Shown piece after piece: positions 26,678-35,453 of a stretch of 64,000 nt of DNA. The DNA comes from Rhodoplanes sp963724735 (GTDB lineage Bacteria; Pseudomonadota; Alphaproteobacteria; Rhizobiales; Xanthobacteraceae). The stretch spans positions 84,134-148,133 of the forward strand of contig CAVRVX010000040.1 of NCBI GenBank assembly GCA_963724735.1, in the 5' to 3' direction. A program made the translations under genes and the position numbers. How positions within the stretch are numbered: position 1 is the first letter of the stretch; every line of letters begins with the position of its first letter. Under the pieces are notes generated by a model that was given only the letters and a program-made list of their open reading frames with translations, was not told where the DNA came from and searched no databases.

Positions 26678-26974
26678 ATGGAGAGTTTCGTGAAAGGAAC
26701 GGCCGTTATGCCGCCTTGTGTTAAACGGAACAGCCTTGCAACCGCGGTAAAGATTCTCTGTTCGGCGCTCCGTGTTGCGGTCGCTGTCGGATTCCTTTTT
26801 GCCGCCAACTCAGCCCTTGCGGCGAGCAAGGCTAAGGATCGTCCGAGCGCCCCGTTGCGCTCGCCGTCGGGTGTGTCGACCTCCGCACGCGGCAACGCGG
26901 CCGAGGATCGGCTCCGCAATATCATGAAGATCTGCCGGTGCGACGAGTATGATCGCGCCAAGGGTGCGTATTGA
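26678..26974 (+). CDS. Small exported hypothetical protein
   Basis: A 98-residue protein with a signal-like helix (ALRVAVAVGFLFAANSALA) and a short mature part ending MKICRCDEYDRAKGAY. ATG 26708 (MPPCVKRN) is an alternative start. No family was recognised. The following 272 bp to the next gene show no further coding evidence. Confidence 0.5.
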   Translation: MESFVKGTAVMPPCVKRNSLATAVKILCSALRVAVAVGFLFAANSALAASKAKDRPSAPLRSPSGVSTSARGNAAEDRLRNIMKICRCDEYDRAKGAY

Positions 26975-27246
26975 CGGTTCGGGCCGGGGATTCTGGACGC
27001 GGCCGAATTTTTTTGCAGTGAAGCCGAGAACAGAAAGCCGCGGGTCGCCAGAGCAGCGTCTGTGTGGGGGAGGTCGCAGCGTGACGCGCGGCGCGACCAC
27101 GAACAAGGCTCTCGCCACCGAACTTCCCGCGACCTCAGCGCTTTTTGTTTGGAGCTTGCGTCTCCCTGCACAAGCGCGCCACGATAAGACGAATACGAAG
27201 CTCAACAGGTTCGGGCGCATGCGCTTGGCCCGCTCGGGGGTAACCG

Positions 27247-27726
27247 ATGAAAAAGCTTCTTGTCGCCACCTGCCTGTTCCTGGCGCCGGGCCTGGCCGCA
27301 GCGGAGTGGAAGGTCGAACACGGCGCCAAGGTGAGCGATAAGCGCAAGGCCGGGGGTGGGATGGTCGCGATCCTTCCGGCCAAGGCTGCATTCGATGGTG
27401 TATCCGCCTATTTGCAGGTCGAGTGCTTTGAGCATCCGAAGCTGAACATGCGGACCGTGAATATCGTGACGTCAAAAGAGACGGCGCCCGGACTCATGAT
27501 GTGGCGCTACCAGTTCGACGCTCGTCCACCGAAGCAACGCGGCCCTTACAGTCGCCTGAGCCTGACCGTTACGGGCCTTGGAGACTCCTCGAGCGACGAG
27601 TTTAAGAGTTTGTTAACCGCAAAGCGGTTGCGAGTGACCCTGATGCCAACGAATGGCCCGCAGTGGTCGTTCGAGTTCGATCTCGCCGGAGCCTCCGAAG
27701 CGGTCAATGCGGTGCCGTGTAAGTAG
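27247..27726 (+). CDS. Exported hypothetical protein
   Basis: A 159-residue protein with a clear signal peptide (MKKLLVATCLFLAPGLAAA) and a mature, probably beta-rich domain with one Cys near each end (VECFEH and AVPCK), which could form a disulfide in the periplasm. No homologue was recognised. GGGGGTAACCG lies before the ATG. Confidence 0.65.
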   Translation: MKKLLVATCLFLAPGLAAAEWKVEHGAKVSDKRKAGGGMVAILPAKAAFDGVSAYLQVECFEHPKLNMRTVNIVTSKETAPGLMMWRYQFDARPPKQRGPYSRLSLTVTGLGDSSSDEFKSLLTAKRLRVTLMPTNGPQWSFEFDLAGASEAVNAVPCK

Positions 27727-28038
27727 TAATACGATACCCTCAATCGGCGGCCGGGCGAGGATTCAGACGGACGATCACGCAAAGCGCCGATTGTCCCGAC
27801 AGACGCGCGTCGCGCCGCCTATTTCAGCGACAGACCGCAGCTTCGTCGCCATTGCAGTCCGTTCGAAACGAGATCGAGCCGAAATCATCCGGACGGATGA
27901 TCTGAGAAATAACGTCGCCCATCTCAGTAGTTTGGCGGATCAGCCGGAACGATTATTGCCGCAATCACATGCTTCCTGGGGACCGCGTCGGGGGACGCGC
28001 GTCGCCGGCGGAACTTCACCCAGGCGACGCGGAGTTTA
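27727..28038. other. Noncoding stretch before DUF2778 gene
   Basis: These 312 bp hold no supported gene; short overlapping frames have no recognisable content. The promoter of the DUF2778 gene is expected near the right end. Confidence 0.35.
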
Positions 28039-29157
28039 GTGGGGGAAGTGTTGGTTCCAGTGGGGGTCCGCGCCATCCCGTTCGGGATCGCCGCGGTGGT
28101 TTTGGGGTTCATCCTCAAGTCGGCAGGAACTCAGGCCGGTCCGGCGGACATCGGATCGCGCGGTCCAGGCATTTCCGTTTTCGGGACGATCCACCCGGAC
28201 ATTTTCCGCCTTCGCACCCCGGTCGGATCGCAGCTTCCCGTCGATCGCATTTACCTGGCGGGTCTCGATATGCAGACCGGATTCGATGATCCACCCGCCT
28301 CCTTCGACGAACGGTTCGGCTCAATCGAGGATCGTCTCGTAACTTTCGACAAGCGCGTCGCCTCGATTGACGATCGCCTGACATCCTTCGATAAACGGTT
28401 TGAAAGTCGTCCGACCTCCTTCAAGCGGGTCGCTTCCCTTGGGGATCCTTCGGCCTTTGCCTTGCTTGATGAGAGCGAAGCGTCGTTTGACGAGCGGTTT
28501 GGCTCGGCTCTCGGAAATCGTACCGCCAGCGTGCAGCTGCCGCCGGATCGGGAGATCCAGAAAGCCGCTCGTTCGATGAATCGACCAGGCGATTCATCAC
28601 CGGCGGCTGGCGAGTCCAAGACCCATGTTCGCCCCGGGCAAGCGCGCAAGGACCCTGCTCCTTCGGCGGACGACGGTCGCACCGCGATCTACGACATCAC
28701 GGCGCGGGTGGTGTACCTGCCCAACGGGCGCAGGCTGGAGGCTCATTCCGGCCTTGGCCCGCTCATGGACAACCCCCGTCATGCGCATGTGAGGATGCGA
28801 GGGTCGACACCGCCGAATGTCTACAGGCTCTCTTTGCGCGAGCGGCTGTTCCACGGCGTTCGCGCGATCCGCCTCACTCCGATGGACGAGGGCAAGATGC
28901 ACGGCCGCGCCGGCATTCTCGCCCATTCCTATATGCTCGGCCCCAACGGCCAGTCGAATGGGTGCGTGTCGTTCGGTAACTATCCCGAGTTTCTGAACGC
29001 GTATCTCAGGGGTGAGATCACTCGCCTCGTCGTGGTCGAGCGCCTTGACAATGCGCCTGCCCCCAAGGTCGCCTCGGGATGGCTGTCGAATGCTGTCCGG
29101 AATCTTTTCGGCGGTTCCGATAGCAACGGGCAATACGCGGCCGCCTCGAGTTACTGA
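28039..29157 (+). CDS. DUF2778 (L,D-transpeptidase-fold) protein with heptad repeats
   Basis: The 372-residue protein starts at GTG 28039 with a hydrophobic N-terminal segment (IPFGIAAVVLGFILKSAG) that may anchor or export it. Residues about 88-125 are five consecutive heptads (FDERFGS, IEDRLVT, FDKRVAS, IDDRLTS, FDKRFES), predicted to form a coiled coil. The C-terminal DUF2778 domain contains HSYMLGPNGQSNGCVSFGNY with the His and Cys expected of an L,D-transpeptidase-like active site (related to Tlde1 effectors). It probably acts on peptidoglycan in the periplasm; no immunity gene is recognisable beside it. Confidence 0.72.
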   Translation: MGEVLVPVGVRAIPFGIAAVVLGFILKSAGTQAGPADIGSRGPGISVFGTIHPDIFRLRTPVGSQLPVDRIYLAGLDMQTGFDDPPASFDERFGSIEDRLVTFDKRVASIDDRLTSFDKRFESRPTSFKRVASLGDPSAFALLDESEASFDERFGSALGNRTASVQLPPDREIQKAARSMNRPGDSSPAAGESKTHVRPGQARKDPAPSADDGRTAIYDITARVVYLPNGRRLEAHSGLGPLMDNPRHAHVRMRGSTPPNVYRLSLRERLFHGVRAIRLTPMDEGKMHGRAGILAHSYMLGPNGQSNGCVSFGNYPEFLNAYLRGEITRLVVVERLDNAPAPKVASGWLSNAVRNLFGGSDSNGQYAAASSY

Positions 29158-29264
29158 CGTTTCCATCGGAACTCGGGGAGTGGCGCGAAGGCGCCGCGTC
29201 TCTGCCTCCCAAGTAACGCCGTATTTCGCGTTTAACCACATCGCGTGGGATGGGGGAGTCGCTC

Positions 29265-29681
29265 ATGAAGAGAATTCTTGCCGCTGCAGCCGTCGCGCTT
29301 TGTTTCGCATCGTCCGGGGCCATGGCTCAGGAGCGCGTGGGGAGCGCCGCATTGGGCGCCCTGTCCGGGGCGGTCGTGCTCGGACCCATCGGGGCGGTGG
29401 CCGGCGCGGCGATCGGCTACACGGCGGGGCCTGCGATCGCCAGGTCCTGGGGAGTCGGACGATCCAGTTCAAACCGGCCGGCTCATGTCTCGAGGCAGTC
29501 TGCAGATGCTCCACCCGGCACGCCGAATGGCAGGTCGCCTAGCCTGGCGTCCAGCGCTCCACAGCAGGGCGCCGCTCAAAAGGGCGTTGCGGCCAAGGTT
29601 GCGGATGGCGGGTCGGCGGACAGCACGCCGCGACGGGAGGCGAGCGCTTTGCCGTCGGCTGACGCGCAGGGATTCGAGTAA
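29265..29681 (+). CDS. Exported glycine-zipper hypothetical protein
   Basis: A 138-residue protein with a signal peptide (MKRILAAAAVALCFASSGAMA) followed by a glycine-zipper-like segment (GALSGAVVLGPIGAVAGAAIGY) and a low-complexity Ser/Ala/Pro tail. It may be a membrane-associated envelope protein. No specific function was recognised. Confidence 0.6.
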   Translation: MKRILAAAAVALCFASSGAMAQERVGSAALGALSGAVVLGPIGAVAGAAIGYTAGPAIARSWGVGRSSSNRPAHVSRQSADAPPGTPNGRSPSLASSAPQQGAAQKGVAAKVADGGSADSTPRREASALPSADAQGFE

Positions 29682-29758
29682 CGCGCAGGGCGCGGAGCAG
29701 TCCGGAACAATCGCATCGCATGCGTTGAACGCGGCGACAAGGAAGGCGCCGCGCGCGT

Positions 29759-31366
29759 TCAGTCGCGCCGCGGCAGCCGGTAAAGCTCGCCATATTTCGT
29801 GCGTAGATAGGCGAGGTAGGGCGCCATCGTCATTGGGCTTCCGGTCGCCTTGAGGACGATCTGGTCCGGCATAAGCGCGCGGCCATGGCGATAGATGTTG
29901 TCGGTCAGCCAGCCGCGTAGCGTGTCGAATCGTCCGCACGCGATTTCGCTCAAAATATCCGGGTGCGCCCCGGTCGCTGCGGCAAAGAACTGCGCGCTTA
30001 GGATATTGCCGATGGCGTAACCCTGGAATTCACCGCCGATGCGCTCGAAAAACCAGTGGACGTCCTGCAGGCAGCCATCGCGATCGTCCGGCGGCGCGAC
30101 GCCAATATCGGCCTGCATGCCCGCGCGCCAAGCCTCCGGCAGATCTCGGACCCGCAGCGTGCCTTCGAGGAGGTTCTGCTCCAGGTCGAAGCGCAGCATG
30201 ATGTGGAGGTTGTAAGTTATTTCGTCCGCGTCGGTGCGGATGAGCGATGGCTCCACCTTGTTGATGGCGCGATAGAAGGTTTCAAGCGTCGCCGACCCGA
30301 GCTGATCGGGGAATGTTGCCTGAAGCTTGGGATAATAATGCTCCCAGAACGGCCGGCTGCGTGCGACCACGTTCTCCCACAGCCGCGACTGGCTTTCGTG
30401 CATGCCGGATAGGATTCCCCGGCCGAGCGGCGTCCCTTCATAGATTGGATTGACGCCCTGCTCGTACATCGCGTGTCCCGCCTCGTGTAGGGTCGAGAAC
30501 AATGCGTCGCCGATATGGTTGGCGCTCACGCGCGTGGTGATTCGCACGTCTCCGGTGGCAAACCGGGTGCAGAATGGATGCCGGGTCAGGTCGAGCCGGC
30601 CACGTTCGAGGTCGTAGCCCATCTGTGCGGCGACCGACAGGCCGAAGCCGATTTGCTCCGCCTCGCCAAACGAGCGGCGCAGACAGGCGTCATCGATCGG
30701 CGGTTCTTCGCTGATCGCACGCACCAGGGGGACGAGTTCGCGGCGCAACTCGGCGAAAAGGCCTTGGATGGTCGCCGTGGTCATGCGCTCGTCGGCCGCG
30801 TCGATCATCGGATCCGCGATGCGGTCGTAAGGCGCGAAAAACGAGGCGTATTCCCGGCTCAACTCGAGCGTCTTTTCGAGGAAAGGAATCATCGCGGCGA
30901 AATCATTCGCGGGCCGCGCAGAGATCCAGGCATTGTAGGCGGCGGAATTATGCGCATTCAGGCGTGCGACATATTCGGCCGGGACCTTGATCGCGCGTTC
31001 GAAATCACGCCGCGCTATCCACGCGAGGTTCGCATCGTCGTTTGAGAGCCGGTCGGCCTGTGGCTCGAGGCGATCGATCAGTCGTCCAAGCGCCGGATCG
31101 ACGGAACGCTCATGCGCGAGGCGCTCCAGCAGCGCCGCCTGCCGTCCGCGCGCGGCGGCGCCGCCCTTCGGCATATAGGTCGCCTCGTCCCAGGTAAGCA
31201 CCGACTTCGCCGCGTTGAGATCGTAGATTTCGGACAGCCGGCGCTTCAGCTCGGCAAGAATAGCGTCCAAGGACGGACGATTGCTTTTGCGATCGATGGC
31301 GCGCTGCTTGACGCTTTGTGCGCCGGTCTTTTGCGGCTGAACAATGGTCGGTTTGGATTTGGTCAC
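29759..31366 (-). CDS. M32-family carboxypeptidase (Taq type)
   Basis: A zinc metallocarboxypeptidase of 535 residues, the usual M32 size. The HExxH zinc motif is in LHEAGHAMYEQG, followed by GILSGMHESQSRLWEN with the third ligand, and IRTDADEITYNLHIMLRFDLE. It cleaves single residues from peptide C-termini in the cytosol. GTG 31366 is chosen because M32 similarity starts soon after; the open frame upstream to 31765 is not family-like. It is divergent from the methanethiol oxidase gene. Confidence 0.9.
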   Translation of the reverse strand: MTKSKPTIVQPQKTGAQSVKQRAIDRKSNRPSLDAILAELKRRLSEIYDLNAAKSVLTWDEATYMPKGGAAARGRQAALLERLAHERSVDPALGRLIDRLEPQADRLSNDDANLAWIARRDFERAIKVPAEYVARLNAHNSAAYNAWISARPANDFAAMIPFLEKTLELSREYASFFAPYDRIADPMIDAADERMTTATIQGLFAELRRELVPLVRAISEEPPIDDACLRRSFGEAEQIGFGLSVAAQMGYDLERGRLDLTRHPFCTRFATGDVRITTRVSANHIGDALFSTLHEAGHAMYEQGVNPIYEGTPLGRGILSGMHESQSRLWENVVARSRPFWEHYYPKLQATFPDQLGSATLETFYRAINKVEPSLIRTDADEITYNLHIMLRFDLEQNLLEGTLRVRDLPEAWRAGMQADIGVAPPDDRDGCLQDVHWFFERIGGEFQGYAIGNILSAQFFAAATGAHPDILSEIACGRFDTLRGWLTDNIYRHGRALMPDQIVLKATGSPMTMAPYLAYLRTKYGELYRLPRRD

Positions 31367-31803
31367 GTGAGGCTCGCGGAAACTGTCGTTTTTTTGGATG
31401 CCTGGCGAGGCTGAACAGGAGCATGGTTCGCCTTGCGAAACTGCAACGCCGCGGCGACGCAGCGTCGCAATCCACCCGCGCTTCTCCTGTGATGCAGCAA
31501 TCTCCGCTGCGGGTCCAGGCGAATCATCATATTGAAGTAGGTCACCTATAGAAGTTGACCCGACCAACTTGGCGCATTCAATATAGGGCAAGCCTCGTGC
31601 ATGAAACATATGCATACGACTAAGCGCGCGCAGCCCGCTGCATTGCATTGCAAGGGGCGAACCGGTTGGCCGAAGGCTGCGTCTAAGCAATGCTTGAAGC
31701 CGCAGAGCGCAGCAATGCTTGTAAGCCGCAGAGCGCAGAACGAGCCCGATGGCTCGAGAGCGCAACGACCTTGAACATTCGCGAGACCGTGAGGAGACGC
31801 TTC

Positions 31804-33198
31804 ATGGCGACCTGGAAGCCCGATCCGAGCTTTTATCCCTCGCCCCGCATGGCGATGAAAGCGACGCCCGAAACGCTCGCTTACGTGGCGACCTTTGATC
31901 CCGACCGGAAAACGCCGGATGCCTTGGCCGTGGTCGATGTCGACCCAAACTCTGCAACCTACTCGACGATCGTCGGCACGACGCCGATGCGCAAACTCGG
32001 CGACGAGCTGCATCACTTCGGCTGGAACGCCTGCTCTTCGAGCCTGTGTCCCAACGCGCCGCATCCCCATGTGGAGCGGCGCTATCTGGTGGTGCCGGGC
32101 CTCCGCTCGTCGCGCATCCATATCTTGGACACCAAGCCCGACCCCAAGAACCCGAAGATCGTACGGGTGATCGAGCCGGAGGAGGTGGCCGAGCGCGCCG
32201 GCTATACGCGCCCGCACACCGTGCATTGCGGCCCGGAAGGCATTTATGTCGCGGCCCTCGGCAACCGGGAAGGCAAGGGGCCGGGCGGCATTTTCCTGAT
32301 GGACCACGAGACGTTCGACGTGCGCGGTCAATGGGAGATGGACCGGGGTCCGCAGCAACTCGCCTACGACGCCTGGTGGCATCTCGGTCACGACACGCTC
32401 GTCACCAGCGAGTGGGGCACACCTGACACCTTCGAGGACGGACTCATCCCCGAAGTCCTGCTCGGTGCAAAATACGGACGTCGCCTGCATTTCTGGGACC
32501 TGCACAAGCGCAAGCATGTGCAGACGATCGACTTCGGCGACACGTACCAGCTCGTTTTCGAGCTCCGGCCCGCGCACGATCCGACCAAGGCGTACGGCTT
32601 TGTCAATTGCGTGGTGAGCCTGGAGAACCTCTCCTCCTCGATCTGGACCTGGCACCGCGACGGCGACAACTGGGCGGTGAAAAAAGTGATCGAGATTCCG
32701 GCCGAGCCGGCAAACGAAGACGATCTGCCGCCCCTGCTCAAAGGCTTCAAGGCGGTGCCGCCGCTCGTCACCGACATCGACTTGTCGATGGACGACAAGT
32801 TTCTCTACGTCGCCTGCTGGGGCACCGGCGACCTGCAGCAATATGACGTTTCCGATCCCTTCAATCCAAAGCTCACGGGCAAGGTGCGCATCGGCGGCAT
32901 TGTCTCGCGGGCCGCCCATCCGGCCGCCAGGAACGGCGCGCTCAATGGCGGGCCGCAAATGGTGGAGATAAGTCGCGACGGCCGGCGCATCTATTTCACC
33001 AACTCGCTCTACGGCGCGATCGATCCGCAGTTCTACCCCGAGGGCATCAAGGGCTGGATGGTGAAGCTTGCCGCGAGCCCGACGGGCGGCATCGCCTTCG
33101 ACAAGACGTTTTTCGTCGATTGGCCCGCGCCGCACCGCCCGCACCAGGTGCGCCTGGAAGGCGGCGACTGCTCGTCGGATTCCTACTGCTATCCGTGA
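31804..33198 (+). CDS. mtoX: Selenium-binding protein / methanethiol oxidase
   Basis: A 464-residue member of the SELENBP1/methanethiol oxidase family, which oxidises methanethiol to formaldehyde, H2S and H2O2 with copper in bacterial examples. Family markers are GWNACSSSLCPNAPHPH, RPHTVHCGPEGIY, VTSEWGTP and the late RPHQVRLEGGDCSSD. It has no obvious signal peptide. The gene is not flanked by the SCO1/MauG-type maturation genes known near some mtoX loci; instead a six-helix membrane protein starts 6 bp downstream. Confidence 0.88.
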   Translation: MATWKPDPSFYPSPRMAMKATPETLAYVATFDPDRKTPDALAVVDVDPNSATYSTIVGTTPMRKLGDELHHFGWNACSSSLCPNAPHPHVERRYLVVPGLRSSRIHILDTKPDPKNPKIVRVIEPEEVAERAGYTRPHTVHCGPEGIYVAALGNREGKGPGGIFLMDHETFDVRGQWEMDRGPQQLAYDAWWHLGHDTLVTSEWGTPDTFEDGLIPEVLLGAKYGRRLHFWDLHKRKHVQTIDFGDTYQLVFELRPAHDPTKAYGFVNCVVSLENLSSSIWTWHRDGDNWAVKKVIEIPAEPANEDDLPPLLKGFKAVPPLVTDIDLSMDDKFLYVACWGTGDLQQYDVSDPFNPKLTGKVRIGGIVSRAAHPAARNGALNGGPQMVEISRDGRRIYFTNSLYGAIDPQFYPEGIKGWMVKLAASPTGGIAFDKTFFVDWPAPHRPHQVRLEGGDCSSDSYCYP

Positions 33199-33204
33199 TG
33201 CGTG

Positions 33205-33822
33205 ATGCATGGCCCTGGCTTGCGGTGGCGGGAACTCGGGGCCTACCACGGCCTCAACCCGGCTATGGGCTGGCTGTTCGCGGTGGCGCTCGGCATGCAT
33301 CGGCGCAGCCGCGCGGTCGTTTACGCCTCGCTGCTACCAATCGCGGCCGGCCACGCGGCATCGATCGCGGCCGCCGCGGTTCTGCTCGTTGCGGCGGGCA
33401 TGGTCGTGCCGCCGGGCGCGGTGCGCATAGGCTGCGGCCTGTTCCTGCTTGGATGGGCGGCCTATCTCTGGCGCTTCGGCCGCCGTCATCGCGTCCGCTT
33501 CGGCATGCAGACCGGATTGTTGGGTCTCATGATCTGGTCCTTCCTGATGGCCACGGCCCACGGGGCCGGTCTTATGCTCTGGCCGGCTCTTATGCCGCTG
33601 TGCTTTCCGGAAACGTCGTCCGCACCATCAAGCGGGCCGGCCGCCGCCGCCCTCATGAGCGTCGGTCTTCACACCGCGGCCATGCTTGCGGTTACGGCCG
33701 CAATTGCCGGTCTCGTCTACGAGTGGGTCGGCTTGGAGAAGCTGCGCGGTTCGTGGTTCAACGTCGATCAGGTCTGGCTGATCGCGCTGATCGCCACGGG
33801 AGCCTTGCTGTTGCTCACATGA
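33205..33822 (+). CDS. Six-helix membrane protein coupled to mtoX
   Basis: A 205-residue hydrophobic protein with about six transmembrane helices and His-containing membrane segments (AAGHAASIAAAAVLL, MATAHGAGLMLWPALMPL, GLHTAAMLAVTA). It starts 6 bp after mtoX (an in-frame GTG is at 33202), so the two are almost certainly co-translated. The His residues could bind metal or haem, but no known family is claimed. A role in copper supply, sulfide handling or transport for the oxidase is inference only. Confidence 0.7.
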   Translation: MHGPGLRWRELGAYHGLNPAMGWLFAVALGMHRRSRAVVYASLLPIAAGHAASIAAAAVLLVAAGMVVPPGAVRIGCGLFLLGWAAYLWRFGRRHRVRFGMQTGLLGLMIWSFLMATAHGAGLMLWPALMPLCFPETSSAPSSGPAAAALMSVGLHTAAMLAVTAAIAGLVYEWVGLEKLRGSWFNVDQVWLIALIATGALLLLT

Positions 33823-33941
33823 TCGCGTGCATCGGGCGCGGATATCTCCTCGGCATGCAAATCATGCCGCTTCAATAATGACCGATGCAACGGGACCAGC
33901 AGGTTTGGAAATCCGAAACCCAGCGATTATCTTGAGCGGGT

Positions 33942-35105
33942 TCAAAGCTTGTTCGGCCGGACGTCGGGAATGGTTACGAACTCGAGATTATACAGTTCTC
34001 CGTCGACCCGCCCGATTTTCCGGATGTAGATGTTCTGGATCATCTCGCGCGTTGCGGGATCGACGGCGACGGGCCCGCGCGGGCTGACCCAGCTCATCCC
34101 CTTCATCGCGGCAATGAGCGCATCGCCATTGGACGAGCCGTTCGTCGTTTTCAGCGCGGCATAGATCAAGTGCATGCCGTCATAGGCCTGGACCGCCATC
34201 AGGTTGGGACGCATGCCGCCATTGGCATTCTTGAAGTCGGCGACGAAGGCCTTGTTTTCCGGACTGTCATGCGCGGCCGAGTAGTGGTGCGACGTGATGA
34301 TGCCGAGCGCGGCGTCGCCGATCTGGTTGACGATGTCGTCCTCGGTCAGGCTGCCCTCGGCGATGAACTTGATCCCGGATTTGTCCAGCCCGCGTTCGAC
34401 GAATTGCCGCATGAAGATGGGACCGACCCCGGCGGGAACGAATCCGAGGACCGCATCCGGCTTCGCTTCCGACACCCGTTGAAGGAAGGGCGCGAAGTCC
34501 GGATTGGCGAGCGGCACGCGAATGGATTCGACGACCTTGCCGCCGGCGGCCTCGAAGGGCCGCTTGAACGCTGTCTCGACATCAATCCCCGGCGCATAGT
34601 CCGAGACGATCGTCACGACGTTCTTGATCCCGTTCTCCGCGGCCCAGGTCGCGAGCGGAATGGTGGTCTGAGGAACGGAAAAACTCGTCCGCACGATGTA
34701 GGGCGAGCGCTCGGTAATGATCGAAGTCGCCGCCATCATGACGATTTGCGGCACCTTGGCTTCGGTCGCGATCGGCGCGGTGGCGAGCGCGCCGGGCGTC
34801 AGTCCAAACCCCGCCAGGATCGCCACTTTGTCGTTGACCACGAGTTCCTGCGCGAGACGCTTGGTCAGATCCGGACTACCGGCGTCATCCTTGATGACGA
34901 GTTCGATCTTCTTGCCGGCCGCGACATCGCCGTGAAGTTGCATATAAAGCCGCGCGCCCGCGACCAACTGCTTGCCGGTCGAGGCGAACGGTCCTGTCAG
35001 CGGCACGATCAGACCGATCTTGACGACGTCCTGCGCCCGGCTTGGCGGCGCTCCCGCGAACGCCATGGCAAACAGGACCGCCACGATGGCGCTGATCAAT
35101 CGCAT
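33942..35105 (-). CDS. Branched-chain amino-acid-type ABC substrate-binding protein
   Basis: A 387-residue periplasmic binding protein of the Peripla_BP_6/LivJ class: signal peptide MRLISAIVAVLFAMAFAGAPPSRA, then VKIGLIVPLTGPFASTGKQ, GLTPGALATAPIA and VQAYDGMHLIYAALK. No permease or ATPase genes are nearby, so it is an orphan whose ligand could be an amino acid, amide or aromatic acid. Confidence 0.85.
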   Translation of the reverse strand: MRLISAIVAVLFAMAFAGAPPSRAQDVVKIGLIVPLTGPFASTGKQLVAGARLYMQLHGDVAAGKKIELVIKDDAGSPDLTKRLAQELVVNDKVAILAGFGLTPGALATAPIATEAKVPQIVMMAATSIITERSPYIVRTSFSVPQTTIPLATWAAENGIKNVVTIVSDYAPGIDVETAFKRPFEAAGGKVVESIRVPLANPDFAPFLQRVSEAKPDAVLGFVPAGVGPIFMRQFVERGLDKSGIKFIAEGSLTEDDIVNQIGDAALGIITSHHYSAAHDSPENKAFVADFKNANGGMRPNLMAVQAYDGMHLIYAALKTTNGSSNGDALIAAMKGMSWVSPRGPVAVDPATREMIQNIYIRKIGRVDGELYNLEFVTIPDVRPNKL

Positions 35106-35453
35106 CGACCCCTCCCTCAGTATTCTGTGATTTCCGGATCCCTTCAGAATTTGGCGCGGATACTCATGCTTTTCCGGCCTTCCTGCAACACGGATGCGGG
35201 GGATCGAGGAGCGATCGCACGGTCCGAATGGCGGCGCGCGTCACGGGTGTCCAAGGCGGGACGCGCGTCCTCTTGGCCGCGGGCCTTGCTGGTCCGGGTT
35301 TGCCGTACTCGCCCGGCGAAATTAGAGTCGCCCTCCAATGTTGTTGTAAACGTGCTACGCGTCGGAAGATTCTCGATCAGATTAGACAGTTTTACCGCAC
35401 ATAGCGGCGCTTAATTCTTGCTTAAGAGAAGCCCGTTTTGAATAATTCGCTTT
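35106..35453. promoter_or_regulatory. Divergent region, binding protein / FecR-autotransporter
   Basis: No gene is seen in these 348 bp. The last 100 bp are notably AT-rich (ATTAGACAGTTTTACC, TTAATTCTTGCTTAAG), fitting a promoter for the FecR-autotransporter gene. No specific operator was recognised. Confidence 0.4.

Noticed and set aside
31546..33300. 584-codon open frame opposite mtoX
   Set aside because: Lies antisense to a clear methanethiol oxidase; its Arg/His-rich translation has no family features and reflects GC-rich codon shadowing.
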